The notes beneath the pieces were generated by a model, which saw only the letters and a program-made list of their open reading frames with translations, was not told the DNA's origin and made no database searches. A DNA stretch of 34,077 bases from a virus: IMG/VR virus record IMGVR_UViG_3300034061_000055, positions 1 to 34,077 of that record; one strand, 5' to 3'. Positions 8,735-16,567 of the stretch are shown here, in pieces (position 1 is the first letter of the stretch; each line of letters starts with the position of its first letter). Both the position numbers and the translations under genes were made by a program.

Positions 8735-9606
8735 GTGTTACTTCCTTGAGCCTGAATTGTCCATGTATTGTCATTAGCAGACACAGGTGTCCATGTGTTT
8801 GAGTCACTTGAAACTGTTGTCCAAGTATTTGAATTTGTAGAAACTGGAGTCCAAGTGTTATCGTCTTCTGGTACTGGTGTCCAGTTCTCACCAAGGATTA
8901 CACCTTTTGCTGTGATCGTAGCCGTACCATTTACAGACGCTACTCCTGCGTAAATTGCGGAAGCAGAGGCCGTAAAATCTGCATTACAAGTAATACCTGC
9001 AATAGCATTTTGGACTCTGATTGCAGAAGCAGTTACAGTTGCAGTTGCATCTATGATACCAACAGCATCTCGAACACGAATTCCTGTAGCACTAACAGTT
9101 GCGCTACCAGTTATAGACGCTACGCCTTCAGCAACCACACCACCATTAGCTGTTACTGTTGCATTGCCAGTAATCGAGGCAACACCATCCTTAATGATGC
9201 CACCAACAGCAGTTACAGTCGCATTACCCTCAATGCTTCCACTACCAAACTGAACTCTTGTTCCATCCGCAGTAACTGTTGCATTAGCGTCAATAGCACC
9301 AGAGCCAAACTGAACCCTGATTGCATCACAAGAAGCACTAGCTGAACCTGTAATGCTTGCACTAGCTAATTGAACCCTGACAGCATCAGCCGTAACTGTT
9401 GCCGTTCCATCTACTACCGCTACACCAAACTGAACCCTTACCGCATCAGCCGTAACAGTCGCAGAAGCACTCACAGACCCATAGGCATCCCATAGGGTAA
9501 CTGAAGTGGTGTAGAGTGGACTATCGAGTGTGAGTGTTAAGTCATCAATGCTAGACTTTAAATTGTCTAGCGAGTCAATTGTCCACGGAGGCAGTAAATC
9601 AGCCAT
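8716..9606 (-). CDS. Tandem-repeat beta-structured virion protein
   Basis: The 296-residue protein is built mostly of repeats. Residues 1-47 are unique (MADLLPPWTIDSLDNLK...). Residues 48-242 contain nine 20-residue repeats plus a truncated tenth, of consensus near xATVTADxxRVQxxxAxIxG. Residues 241-296 are a second array of 10-residue repeats, NTWTPVSxNS. The regular small-residue alternation suggests a stacked beta fibre or Ig-like stalk. Its place between a small neck gene and the gp10-like gene suggests an exposed tail or appendage protein. I do not recognise a named family. Confidence 0.7.
   Translation of the reverse strand: MADLLPPWTIDSLDNLKSSIDDLTLTLDSPLYTTSVTLWDAYGSVSASATVTADAVRVQFGVAVVDGTATVTADAVRVQLASASITGSASASCDAIRVQFGSGAIDANATVTADGTRVQFGSGSIEGNATVTAVGGIIKDGVASITGNATVTANGGVVAEGVASITGSATVSATGIRVRDAVGIIDATATVTASAIRVQNAIAGITCNADFTASASAIYAGVASVNGTATITAKGVILGENWTPVPEDDNTWTPVSTNSNTWTTVSSDSNTWTPVSANDNTWTIQAQGSNTWLRQN
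8719..8886 (-). repeat. 30-bp coding tandem repeats (NTW array)
   Basis: Five to six in-frame units of ten codons encode NTWTPVSxNS-like repeats ending in NTWLRQN. Words such as GTCCATGTGTTTGAGTC and GTCCAAGTATTTGAATT recur on the plus strand. This is a second repeat type fused to the C-terminus of the 20-residue array. Confidence 0.8.
8881..9465 (-). repeat. 60-bp coding tandem repeats (about ten units)
   Basis: In-frame units of 20 codons encode variants of TATVTADAVRVQLASASITG. The GCATCAGCCGTAAC and AAACTGAACCCT-type words recur on the plus strand, so homology is visible at DNA level and the array could change length by recombination. The repeats are diverged rather than identical. Confidence 0.8.
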
Positions 9607-9607
9607 C

Positions 9608-9994
9608 TCACGCTAAAGTAACGCTCAATGAACCAGAGGCAATGCGAAACACATCACCAGTAGCAATGGTCTTAGAAGCGTCAAGTGCTGTGTGATACAG
9701 CAAGTTGCCTGTAGTCAGAGCATCACGAATACCAATGTGTGTAACAGTACCCCATGAGCCACCAGCTTGAGGGAACTCAACAGCCGCAGAGTTGGTAGTC
9801 GCACCATTGCTAGGCGCACCAAACGTCACAGCTTGACGAGCATAAGCCGTACCTGATACCTCAGTACCTGTATCAGCATCTGTTGGGTCAGAGGTGTACA
9901 AAGCCACATACACAGTCGTTGGTGCTGTGTAGCTAGTTGCTCTCAAAGTTACATTGATGAGAGCATTTTCGAGATAATTGCTAAATTCAGCCAT
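9608..9994 (-). CDS. Small virion structural protein (VALYTSDP type)
   Basis: The 128-residue protein contains PTTVYVALYTSDPTDADTG (about 25-43), then AYARQAVTFGAPSNG and GTVTHIGIRDALTTGNLLYH. This pattern is common in small beta-sandwich phage structural proteins that are usually annotated as tail or neck proteins of unknown role. It lies 4 bp after the adaptor-like gene and 1 bp before the repeat-protein gene. That context suggests a neck or tail component. No enzymatic residues stand out. Confidence 0.65.
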   Translation of the reverse strand: MAEFSNYLENALINVTLRATSYTAPTTVYVALYTSDPTDADTGTEVSGTAYARQAVTFGAPSNGATTNSAAVEFPQAGGSWGTVTHIGIRDALTTGNLLYHTALDASKTIATGDVFRIASGSLSVTLA

Positions 9995-9998
9995 AGTT

Positions 9999-10619
9999 TC
10001 ACCTTGCAGTAAGTTTCATTGCCAATGGGACACCAGAGTATTGACCTTCTTCGTCAGACTTGGTAAGGGAGGAGATCGCTCTGTCGTACATAGTTCCCCA
10101 TGTATTGATTCGAGCGTCATTCATTAAATATGGTTCTGCCTCAATCAATGCCGCATAAAGTAAAGCATCAGGTGCGATATTTAAAAACACATTAGATGCG
10201 TTACTGCTTGACAGATATGGAGGAGCAGCAAAGTACAACATTCTCAATGTGTAAACGCCATCAGGAGGAGGCGACAGTAAGAACTCGTTAGCCAGAATTG
10301 TGTAAGACTTAGGAACACCAACTTCTGATGCTCTTGGGTCATTAGACAAAGCAGATGGGCTAGAGTAACTCAATGGCTGAATTGGGTTTGTCAATGCGAC
10401 AAAATCACGAATCTCGATAAAATCAGCAGGTAACTCAACAGTACCATCACCAGATACTGTAGCTGTTGTTACAGATTTGAGCATCTGACGAATACGCAGT
10501 TCTCTACGCAGACGATTCTCAGCAAATGTAATGAAGTCTGGAATCTGGTTAGTCAGATCAGACCTAGCCAGATAACCTGCAATCGAGGTCTTTAAATCAG
10601 AGTAAGTTGCGAAACTCAT
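9999..10619 (-). CDS. Head-tail adaptor (head completion) protein
   Basis: This 206-residue, mostly helical protein starts MSFATYSDLKTSIAGYLAR. The pattern LTNQIPDFITFAENRLRRELRIRQM (about 22-46) is typical of adaptor proteins that dock below the portal in SU10-like and related podoviruses. A later part carries VELPADFIEIRD and ALLYAALIEAEPYL. It overlaps the upstream 101-residue gene by 4 bases. The position after portal, scaffold and capsid fits a connector ring role. Confidence 0.65.
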   Translation of the reverse strand: MSFATYSDLKTSIAGYLARSDLTNQIPDFITFAENRLRRELRIRQMLKSVTTATVSGDGTVELPADFIEIRDFVALTNPIQPLSYSSPSALSNDPRASEVGVPKSYTILANEFLLSPPPDGVYTLRMLYFAAPPYLSSSNASNVFLNIAPDALLYAALIEAEPYLMNDARINTWGTMYDRAISSLTKSDEEGQYSGVPLAMKLTAR

Positions 10620-10921
10620 ACTACTCCTGTCCTAGTGCGCCATGCACGATTCATTGGGTCATTCAACCAAGCAGCAAAACGCTTGTCATCAAGAACAGCA
10701 TAACCACGCATGATGCCTTGTTTGTTTAGATCATCAATAACTGTTAAAGGGATAGACGCAACCTTATTGCCAAACATATGGTCAGACCATCTTGCTCGCT
10801 CATCAAAGGAGTTATATTCCTTTTTGTTCTGCTCAACAATGTCAGTAACATCCTGACGAGTTTGAATAATGATGCCACCTTCGCCATCGGCATGAACAGC
10901 AGTTTGTCTAATGTTTTCCAT
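10616..10921 (-). CDS. Small head-region protein of unknown function
   Basis: A 101-residue soluble protein (MENIRQTAVHADGEGGIII...) with an acidic helical middle (VTDIVEQNKKEYNSFDERARW, about 25-45) and a basic C-terminus (RAWRTRTGVV). It lies between the capsid-downstream HNH gene and the adaptor gene and overlaps the adaptor start by 4 bases, so it belongs to the head assembly block. I do not recognise the family. Confidence 0.7.
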   Translation of the reverse strand: MENIRQTAVHADGEGGIIIQTRQDVTDIVEQNKKEYNSFDERARWSDHMFGNKVASIPLTVIDDLNKQGIMRGYAVLDDKRFAAWLNDPMNRAWRTRTGVV

Positions 10922-10957
10922 ACCTTAATTCTATCAGTTTGTGTAGAAAAAACACAT

Positions 10958-11527
10958 TTATTTTATGTGTCCCCAAGTTCTTCCAATCCTTACACCTCTT
11001 ACACAACTAGGAGAAACTTCTAGTAGTTTTGCTAGTTTTGCATGAGGAAGATCGCTTGATCTTATAAACCTTACTTTTTCTTCATCTAAGACTGATTTTC
11101 CATTTTCAGTACCTAGTGGAGCAACAACACGCCTTCTTCCTTTTGCAAGCATATCTTGCGTGTTTTCCTTTGGTGTTCCAATCATCAAATGTTCTGGATT
11201 TGTACATTCAGGATTGTCACACTTGTGCATAACAAACATACCTTCTGGAATCTTTTGCTTGTTATGAAGTTCCCAAGAAAATCGATGGGCTAGTGTATAT
11301 CCTTCAGATTTCTTACCAGTTGATATACGACCATATCCATTTGCTTTGTTTCCAACCCATGACCAACAAGATTCTTTTTTTACAATAAATTTCCAGAATC
11401 TTTCTTCAATTGGTGCTTGATTTTTAATTCCATCGTGAGGATTACCATGTCTTCTAACTCTGAGATAGTGCATATTGCACATTCCAAGTTTTGATACTTC
11501 TCGATCACAATTTTCAACAATACACAT
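10958..11527 (-). CDS. Free-standing HNH homing endonuclease downstream of capsid gene
   Basis: The 189-residue protein (ATG at 11527; an upstream in-frame ATG at 11551 lies inside a hairpin) starts MCIVENCDREVSKLGMCNMH, a small Cys/His zinc knuckle. The core HNH segment carries HRFSWELHN, then FVMHKCDNPECTNPEHLM and GTPKENTQDM, as in phage homing nucleases. The C-terminus (KLAKLLEVSPSCVRGVRIGR) looks like a DNA-binding NUMOD-type helix-turn-helix. Its codon use is more A/T-rich than the neighbouring capsid gene, as expected for a mobile insertion. Its GGGGG ribosome site lies in the stem of the terminator upstream. Confidence 0.85.
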   Translation of the reverse strand: MCIVENCDREVSKLGMCNMHYLRVRRHGNPHDGIKNQAPIEERFWKFIVKKESCWSWVGNKANGYGRISTGKKSEGYTLAHRFSWELHNKQKIPEGMFVMHKCDNPECTNPEHLMIGTPKENTQDMLAKGRRRVVAPLGTENGKSVLDEEKVRFIRSSDLPHAKLAKLLEVSPSCVRGVRIGRTWGHIK

Positions 11528-11560
11528 AAAAATGCCCCCATGAATTAACATGAGGGCATT
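11527..11560 (-). terminator. Terminator after capsid gene that also sequesters the HNH ribosome site
   Basis: On the minus strand AATGCCCTCATG pairs with CATGGGGGCATT (12 bp with one G-T wobble, loop TTAATT), followed by TTTATG. Plus-strand arms are 11531-11542 and 11549-11560. It lies about 20 bases after the capsid stop. The same stem contains GGGGG, spaced 7 bases from the HNH start codon, and the ATG itself is part of the short T-run. Confidence 0.8.
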
Positions 11561-11563
11561 GTA

Positions 11564-11577
11564 TCACATCAATGTGA
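11564..11577. other. Short perfect dyad downstream of capsid stop
   Basis: TCACAT-CA-ATGTGA is a 6-bp inverted repeat with a 2-base centre, lying between the capsid stop (11581) and the terminator. It could be a small protein-binding site or simply a second hairpin protecting the capsid mRNA 3' end. Only the symmetry is seen. Confidence 0.35.
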
Positions 11578-11580
11578 GTA

Positions 11581-12531
11581 TTATGGCGTTAAATCCGCGA
11601 TAATTCCGTGAGCAGCTTGGTTACGAACTTCCAAGGTGTACTCGCACAGCAATTGTGTAGACTCATTGTCACCAGTTACAGCCAACTCGTTGGTCTGGAA
11701 TGGGCGCAAGAAAGCAACAGCAGCCATGTCAGGGTCAAGCACAAATGCTGTCTCGTCACAGTTATTGGTAGAAGTCATAAAGCGGTTGGGAACAACAGAA
11801 ACTGTTCCGAAGTCGCTCAAATAAACATCCGCAGCCGCCACGATAGTGGTAGGAGCATTGCTTGGGGCCATGAAGCGTTGAGCAGCGATACCAGCAAAAG
11901 CAGAAACAACTTGCTTGTGTGCAGGGTTGACCATCAACACTTTAGGATTGCCACCAGAAGCGTAAACGCTACGAATGACAGTCTTCAACAAGGCTTCTTC
12001 AAAGGTACGATTTGTACCATTAACACGAGCAGTTGTTCCCAAGTTACCAGCAACACCATCAGTACCGCCAGAGTAGTTGGTGTTCAACCATGCTTGCAGA
12101 CCACCCAATTTACGAGCAGTAGTAGAGTTGCCGTTAGCAGCAATCTGGTTGCTCAACAGGGTTGTTTCCATGTCACGCTTGATTTCGCTAGAAGCCTTGG
12201 CAAGTTGATAAGCCTTTTCAGACTTACGACCAGCTTTGTCAACAGCTTGCAAAGTGCCAGAAATCTTCACAGTTTTCTGTGCGATTTGGCAACGATTACC
12301 AACACGAGTGGTTGGAGACATAGTAGCGTCAGAAGCGGTGTCGCCTTCAACAGCAAAGTTAGACAGGGTTGCCGCTGCAAGACTATCCGTTTGCCACTCG
12401 TGCAAAACAGCAGTAGCCTTTGTCTTGCCAATGGAAGACATGAACGGGGTGTCTGTTGGTGAAATCGAGTAGATAACATCCGAGAGGTCTTCACGCATAC
12501 CGATTGCGGTATATGTTTGATAGGTAGCCAT
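11581..12531 (-). CDS. Major capsid protein (SU10-like)
   Basis: The 316-residue protein starts MATYQTYTAIGMREDLSDVI, then SPTDTPFMSSIGK (about 24-36). The mid part TRVGNRCQIAQKTVKISGT (96-114) and ELAVTGDNESTQLLCEYTL near the C-terminus fit the SU10_MCP/DUF5309 family of HK97-fold capsid proteins. The length is normal for the family and the protein lacks a separate protease. A scaffold gene directly precedes it and a strong terminator follows, so capsid mRNA may be kept separate and abundant. Codon use is more G/C-rich at third positions than in its neighbours, as expected for a highly expressed gene. Confidence 0.9.
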   Translation of the reverse strand: MATYQTYTAIGMREDLSDVIYSISPTDTPFMSSIGKTKATAVLHEWQTDSLAAATLSNFAVEGDTASDATMSPTTRVGNRCQIAQKTVKISGTLQAVDKAGRKSEKAYQLAKASSEIKRDMETTLLSNQIAANGNSTTARKLGGLQAWLNTNYSGGTDGVAGNLGTTARVNGTNRTFEEALLKTVIRSVYASGGNPKVLMVNPAHKQVVSAFAGIAAQRFMAPSNAPTTIVAAADVYLSDFGTVSVVPNRFMTSTNNCDETAFVLDPDMAAVAFLRPFQTNELAVTGDNESTQLLCEYTLEVRNQAAHGIIADLTP

Positions 12532-12548
12532 AATTTAATACTCCAAAA

Positions 12549-13472
12549 TTAAAAGAATCGTTCAAATGCTTTGGCAGCGTCTGAGACTTTTCCTGTCTCA
12601 CGCAACCTTTGCATCGCCTGTTTATCACTTGACGACTTAGTAGGAGGGGCAGAAGTTCCTGATCGCATCATTTTAGGAGCAGCTTGAAGTTTCTTGTTTA
12701 CCTCTGGCTTGCTCTTTTGAAGTTGCTGATACTTCATCCCGTTATACAAAGTCACCACAGCACGACTGTCATATAGTTGACTGAGTTCTTGGTCTGACCA
12801 CCCAATAGACTTCGCATAGTCACGGATTTGTTTCCGAACCGCATCACCCTGTGGAGTGGCTAACTCAGGAATCAAACTGGTTAGCTTCTCAGACTCTTGA
12901 CGGAGATGGTTTTGCAGAGAGGTCTGTTGCTCAGATTGTTGCTGTTGGGCAAGTCTTTGCTGTTCATTCCTAACTACTGCTAATTGCTTCTCTCGCTGAC
13001 TCTGTTCAGCAACCGCCACGGCATAGCCAATGGGGTCTGTTTCCTTTAGAACATCTAAGTTAACACCCTGATTTTGCTGCGAAAGGAAGCTATCCAACGC
13101 TTGCAACTTCTGAGCATATGCTTGTCGCTCTTGTTTCACATACTCTAAGTGTTGACGTTCAGCTTCTAAAGCCTTACGTTGTTCAGCTAGAGCCTGAGAC
13201 TTTTTAGTGTAATCTGCACCTTGTTGATAACCCTTAATGAGTTCGTCAAGTTCTACCTCAACTTCCTCACCACTTGCCTTGACTTTATATCTAGGCTTGG
13301 GTTCTTCAGATTCCTCTGAGTATTCAACTTCATCAGTCTCTTGTTGGTCTTCTAGTTGACCTTCGGTTTGGCCTTGTTCGGCTTCCTCAGAATCACCCAT
13401 CATCCCTTCAAACGCTGAAGCGGCTTGGTTTACATCTAGGCTTTCACTCCCTTGTGGGTTGGTGTTTTCCAT
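12549..13472 (-). CDS. Capsid scaffolding protein
   Basis: A 307-residue very acidic and Gln-rich protein. Residues 1-65 are Glu/Asp/Gly/Gln-rich and disordered (EEAEQGQTEGQLEDQQETDE). Residues 80-200 form a long coiled coil (KSQALAEQRKALEAERQHLE, QQRLAQQQQSEQQTSLQ). The C-terminus is basic (KKLQAAPKMMRSG, about 259-271) and could bind the capsid protein. It sits 17 bp before the capsid gene, the usual place of phage scaffolds, which direct procapsid assembly and then leave. Confidence 0.85.
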   Translation of the reverse strand: MENTNPQGSESLDVNQAASAFEGMMGDSEEAEQGQTEGQLEDQQETDEVEYSEESEEPKPRYKVKASGEEVEVELDELIKGYQQGADYTKKSQALAEQRKALEAERQHLEYVKQERQAYAQKLQALDSFLSQQNQGVNLDVLKETDPIGYAVAVAEQSQREKQLAVVRNEQQRLAQQQQSEQQTSLQNHLRQESEKLTSLIPELATPQGDAVRKQIRDYAKSIGWSDQELSQLYDSRAVVTLYNGMKYQQLQKSKPEVNKKLQAAPKMMRSGTSAPPTKSSSDKQAMQRLRETGKVSDAAKAFERFF

Positions 13473-13490
13473 TTGTCATCTCAAAAATCG

Positions 13491-13530
13491 CTAGAAACCT
13501 TCTAGACGGAGGTGTGGCTTTTATACCACA
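13491..13530 (-). other. Two small hairpins in the gap before the scaffold gene
   Basis: In the 62-bp gap, TGTGG (13513-13517) pairs with CCACA (13526-13530). Then a perfect CTAGAA-ACC-TTCTAG palindrome (13491-13505) is followed on the minus strand by CGATTTTTG. The second resembles a weak intrinsic terminator, or a processing site that could raise scaffold and capsid expression relative to the upstream genes. No convincing promoter was seen in this gap. Confidence 0.4.
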
Positions 13531-13534
13531 GAAT

Positions 13535-13774
13535 CTACAAAATCTTCCACTTCTTCTCTTTGATTAGAGTTTCCGAGGCCAAGCCTTCTAGGTGTCCTGT
13601 AATCAATTCAATTGTCTTTATGTGTCTGTAAGCATCTTCACGCTTATCAGATTCTTCACCACTTGTGTTAATTATTGCACTAATCTGTTGTTTTTTCAAG
13701 TTATCTATGACTTCTTTGAAAAAGTCATCATTAAGCAGGTTTCTGGCCCATTGTGCTGTTAGTTGTTTGTCCAT
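13535..13774 (-). CDS. Small helical head-region protein
   Basis: A 79-residue, mostly helical charged protein (MDKQLTAQWARNLLNDDFFKEVIDNL..., then DAYRHIKTIELITGHLEGLA at about 47-66). It overlaps the 3' end of the 944-residue gene by 44 bases in another frame. Small proteins with this pattern are common between portal and scaffold genes in related phages but have no established function. An adaptor or assembly helper is possible. Confidence 0.7.
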   Translation of the reverse strand: MDKQLTAQWARNLLNDDFFKEVIDNLKKQQISAIINTSGEESDKREDAYRHIKTIELITGHLEGLASETLIKEKKWKIL

Positions 13775-16565
13775 ACTGATTCTGTATTCCTGAAATTACA
13801 TCGTTAATGGTAAGTGCTTGGCTAGGCATCACATCTCTACCCGTTCCCAAGATGCTCATCAGTCTGTCGTAACTCATGTTGCTTGGTTGGTTAAACTGTA
13901 CTGGAGCAGGAACTTTGCCATAGTTAGGGTCTAGGAACTTCTCCCATTGAGTGCCACGCAATAACTCACGGCTACCAAAATTAATCGGTGTTAATGGAGT
14001 GAATGGTTTAGTACCTATAGGTTTAATTGGGCTTGTCCAATCGCTAGGTATAGGTACTATTGGGAATCCTGTTTCGCCAGTTTGACCAGCACCTAATACA
14101 CTTGTCGCCAACAAACCAAGACGAGCCAACTCAGCCAACTCAGCGGCTGTCCAACTTTTCTCTTTTTCCTTTTCTGGCTCTGTTTTAACAGGCTCTGTAG
14201 GAACACTTGTAGGTGCTGTTGGAGACATGACAAGAGGAATAGATGGAGGTTCTTCTTGTGGCTTCTCTGCTGGTGTACTAATTACTACTTCAGGAGGTGT
14301 AGAGATAGCACTAATAACATTTGCTATTGTTGTTGGCTTTTCTGGTTCAGCAGTAATCTGAACAGTCTCAAGAGGCTGAGTTACATTGGTTTGTAATGCA
14401 GTATTGACAGCGTTTAAGACATTTGGTGCTACTTGCTCTGTTGGTCTTTGTGTTGTTATTTCAACAGGGGTAGGTGCTGGCTCAACAATAGGTGTAACTA
14501 CTGGTTGTGCTACAGGTGTTGGTTGTAAAGCAATAGAAGTAATTAAATCACTAATTGTTGGAGTTGTAGTCGGAGCAGGTGCAACAATTTGGACATTTTC
14601 TAATGGTTGCGCTACAGGAGGAGTGACTGCTTGTTGTTGAACAATAGCACTAATTACGTCACTAATATTTGGGGCTACAGCAGGAGCAGAAATCTGAACA
14701 GTCTCTAAAGGCGCATTAGTAATAGTTCCAGTAAAAGGTGTTGGCTCAGTTACTGGTGTAACTACTGGTTCTGTTACAGGAGGAGTAATCGTTGGCTCTA
14801 CAACAGGCGTAATCGTTGGTTGTTGAGCAATAGTGCTAATTACATCACCAATGGTAGATGGCGCAGATGGGGTTGTAATAACAAGATTATCAGCGGCTAC
14901 TGGTGCGACTGATGCTACTGTAGGAGATATTGCATTGATTGCTCGGCTAACAATAGCGTCAGGATATCCAGATGTGGTTAATATTTCTGAGATTTGATCT
15001 GTCGGAATACCACTAGCAGCTAACTGTTGAGCATCAGCAATAGCAAGTCCACGATCTGTGAGTCCTGTTGGCGCATCACTCATATATCCTGACAAAGCAC
15101 CACCAGCACCACCAAGCAAAGCACCTTTGCCAATATCTTGGTCAGTTAGGGCAGCAGTACCACCACCAATCAATGCACCACCTAAAGCACCAGCAGCCAC
15201 TTGATTAGCACCTGCTCCTAACAAGGTATTACCTAGCATACTAGGCGCACCCATAGCCGCTAAAGCTAGTGAAGCAATAGGAACTACAGCTTTTGCAATC
15301 GGGTCAGCACTTGATGCACCCTGAGTGTAGAAAATTGGTAAGCCTTGAGCATCAAACTGAACACCATATCCAGTATTGCCCTTACCCTCATAAGTTCCAC
15401 CAAAGAACTCACCTTTTTGGCGTTCTGTGTAAGTGTTAGGTACTGCTTGACCAGTTACCTTATTGCCATAGGTTTGTTCAGTTACAGTCCCATAAATTGG
15501 CGCACCCCATTCCTCATAACCAACAACCTTTTCAACTTGTTGGGTTATAGGGCCAAACTGACTAATGTCTGTGATTCCTGTTTCAGCAAGAATACGAGCC
15601 ATGTCCTTAGTAGCGTCATCAGCACCATAGCCACCTGACCATTGAGAAGTGTTGCTTCTAGCTTTGATCTGACCAACTAGGTTGTTAATGATTGTGTTTT
15701 TATCTGGTTGTGCAGGTTGAGCAGCAATCTGATTAATTACTTCTTGTGTAGTAATTGGTGCTTGAGCAGTTTGACGTTGTGCCTCTGCTTGTACCCTTGC
15801 GGCTTCTTGTTCTGCAATTAATCTATTGCTTATTGCTTCTTGGCGAGATTGATTTTCTCGGTAAACTCTTTGTTGGTCTTCATAGGCTTGTTGTTCAGCC
15901 GCTAATTGAGCCTGTTGTTGCATTTCTGCCATCCTTTGGGCTTGTTGCTGGGCTTCAATTTGTGCTTGACGTTGAGCCTGTTGTTGCGCTTGCGCTCTGG
16001 CTTGTTCTTCAGCCTGTGTTCTTGCTTCTGCTTGCTGTTGCGCTTGACGTTGTGCCTCGGCTTGCGCTCTAGCTTCTGCTTGGGCTTGAGCCTGTGCTTG
16101 GGCTTGAGCTTGAGCTTGAGCTTGTCTCTGTGCTTCAGCTTGTCTTACGGCTTCTTGCTCTGCGGCTAATCTAGCGGCATTTTGAACACGAATTTCTTCC
16201 TGACGAATTTGCGCCTGTCTAGCTTGTTCTGCAAGTTGTGCTTGTCTTGAAACTTCAGCAGCTATTTGAGCCTGTCTTTGTGCTTCAGCCTGTTGTGCTT
16301 GTCTTGCAACTTCTTGTTCTAAAGCTAACCTAGCTGCATTTTGTGCTCGTAGTTCTTCTTGGCGAGCTTGTGCTTGTCTGTAAACTTGTTCTTCGTAGGC
16401 TCGTTGTTCAGCGGCTATTTGAGCCTGACGCTGTGCTTCAGCTTGTTGTCTTGCTATTGCCTCTGTATCTATTTGTGGTTGCTGAATTTGCATAAGCAAG
16501 TCATCAAGAGACATAGCACCATCTTCATCGTTGAACGATCTAAATCTGTCTCTTTGTGTTGCCAT
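13731..16565 (-). CDS. Giant Gln/Ala coiled-coil and Pro-repeat virion protein
   Basis: The 944-residue protein falls into blocks. Residues ~30-270 are an extreme Q/A/R/E coiled coil (QAQAQAQAQAQ, ARQAQQAEAQRQAQ). Residues ~290-410 are globular. A Gly/Ala hydrophobic segment at ~420-490 (ALGGALIGGGTAAL) may insert in membranes. Residues ~530-780 are Pro/Thr/Val-rich with recurring PLETVQI and ISDVIS-I motifs. The globular C-terminus (~790-944) ends with another INDVISGI copy. Its place between portal and scaffold suggests an internal head or ejection protein. No catalytic site was recognised. The +-strand open frames opposite the Q/A region are shadows of this low complexity. Confidence 0.8.
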   Translation of the reverse strand: MATQRDRFRSFNDEDGAMSLDDLLMQIQQPQIDTEAIARQQAEAQRQAQIAAEQRAYEEQVYRQAQARQEELRAQNAARLALEQEVARQAQQAEAQRQAQIAAEVSRQAQLAEQARQAQIRQEEIRVQNAARLAAEQEAVRQAEAQRQAQAQAQAQAQAQAQAEARAQAEAQRQAQQQAEARTQAEEQARAQAQQQAQRQAQIEAQQQAQRMAEMQQQAQLAAEQQAYEDQQRVYRENQSRQEAISNRLIAEQEAARVQAEAQRQTAQAPITTQEVINQIAAQPAQPDKNTIINNLVGQIKARSNTSQWSGGYGADDATKDMARILAETGITDISQFGPITQQVEKVVGYEEWGAPIYGTVTEQTYGNKVTGQAVPNTYTERQKGEFFGGTYEGKGNTGYGVQFDAQGLPIFYTQGASSADPIAKAVVPIASLALAAMGAPSMLGNTLLGAGANQVAAGALGGALIGGGTAALTDQDIGKGALLGGAGGALSGYMSDAPTGLTDRGLAIADAQQLAASGIPTDQISEILTTSGYPDAIVSRAINAISPTVASVAPVAADNLVITTPSAPSTIGDVISTIAQQPTITPVVEPTITPPVTEPVVTPVTEPTPFTGTITNAPLETVQISAPAVAPNISDVISAIVQQQAVTPPVAQPLENVQIVAPAPTTTPTISDLITSIALQPTPVAQPVVTPIVEPAPTPVEITTQRPTEQVAPNVLNAVNTALQTNVTQPLETVQITAEPEKPTTIANVISAISTPPEVVISTPAEKPQEEPPSIPLVMSPTAPTSVPTEPVKTEPEKEKEKSWTAAELAELARLGLLATSVLGAGQTGETGFPIVPIPSDWTSPIKPIGTKPFTPLTPINFGSRELLRGTQWEKFLDPNYGKVPAPVQFNQPSNMSYDRLMSILGTGRDVMPSQALTINDVISGIQNQYGQTTNSTMGQKPA

Positions 16566-16567
16566 GA

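Noticed and set aside
11608-12462. A 284-codon open frame antisense to the capsid gene
   Set aside because: No ribosome site or recognisable protein character; it is explained by the biased codon use of the highly expressed capsid gene on the opposite strand.
15755-16169. Long hydrophobic plus-strand frames opposite the Q/A coiled coil
   Set aside because: Leu/Val-rich products are the reverse translation of Gln/Ala repeats. They have no start signals or neighbouring plus-strand genes.
16000-16460. Possible CRISPR-like short repeats
   Set aside because: The repeats are irregular in-frame Gln/Ala codons without conserved direct repeats and unique spacers.
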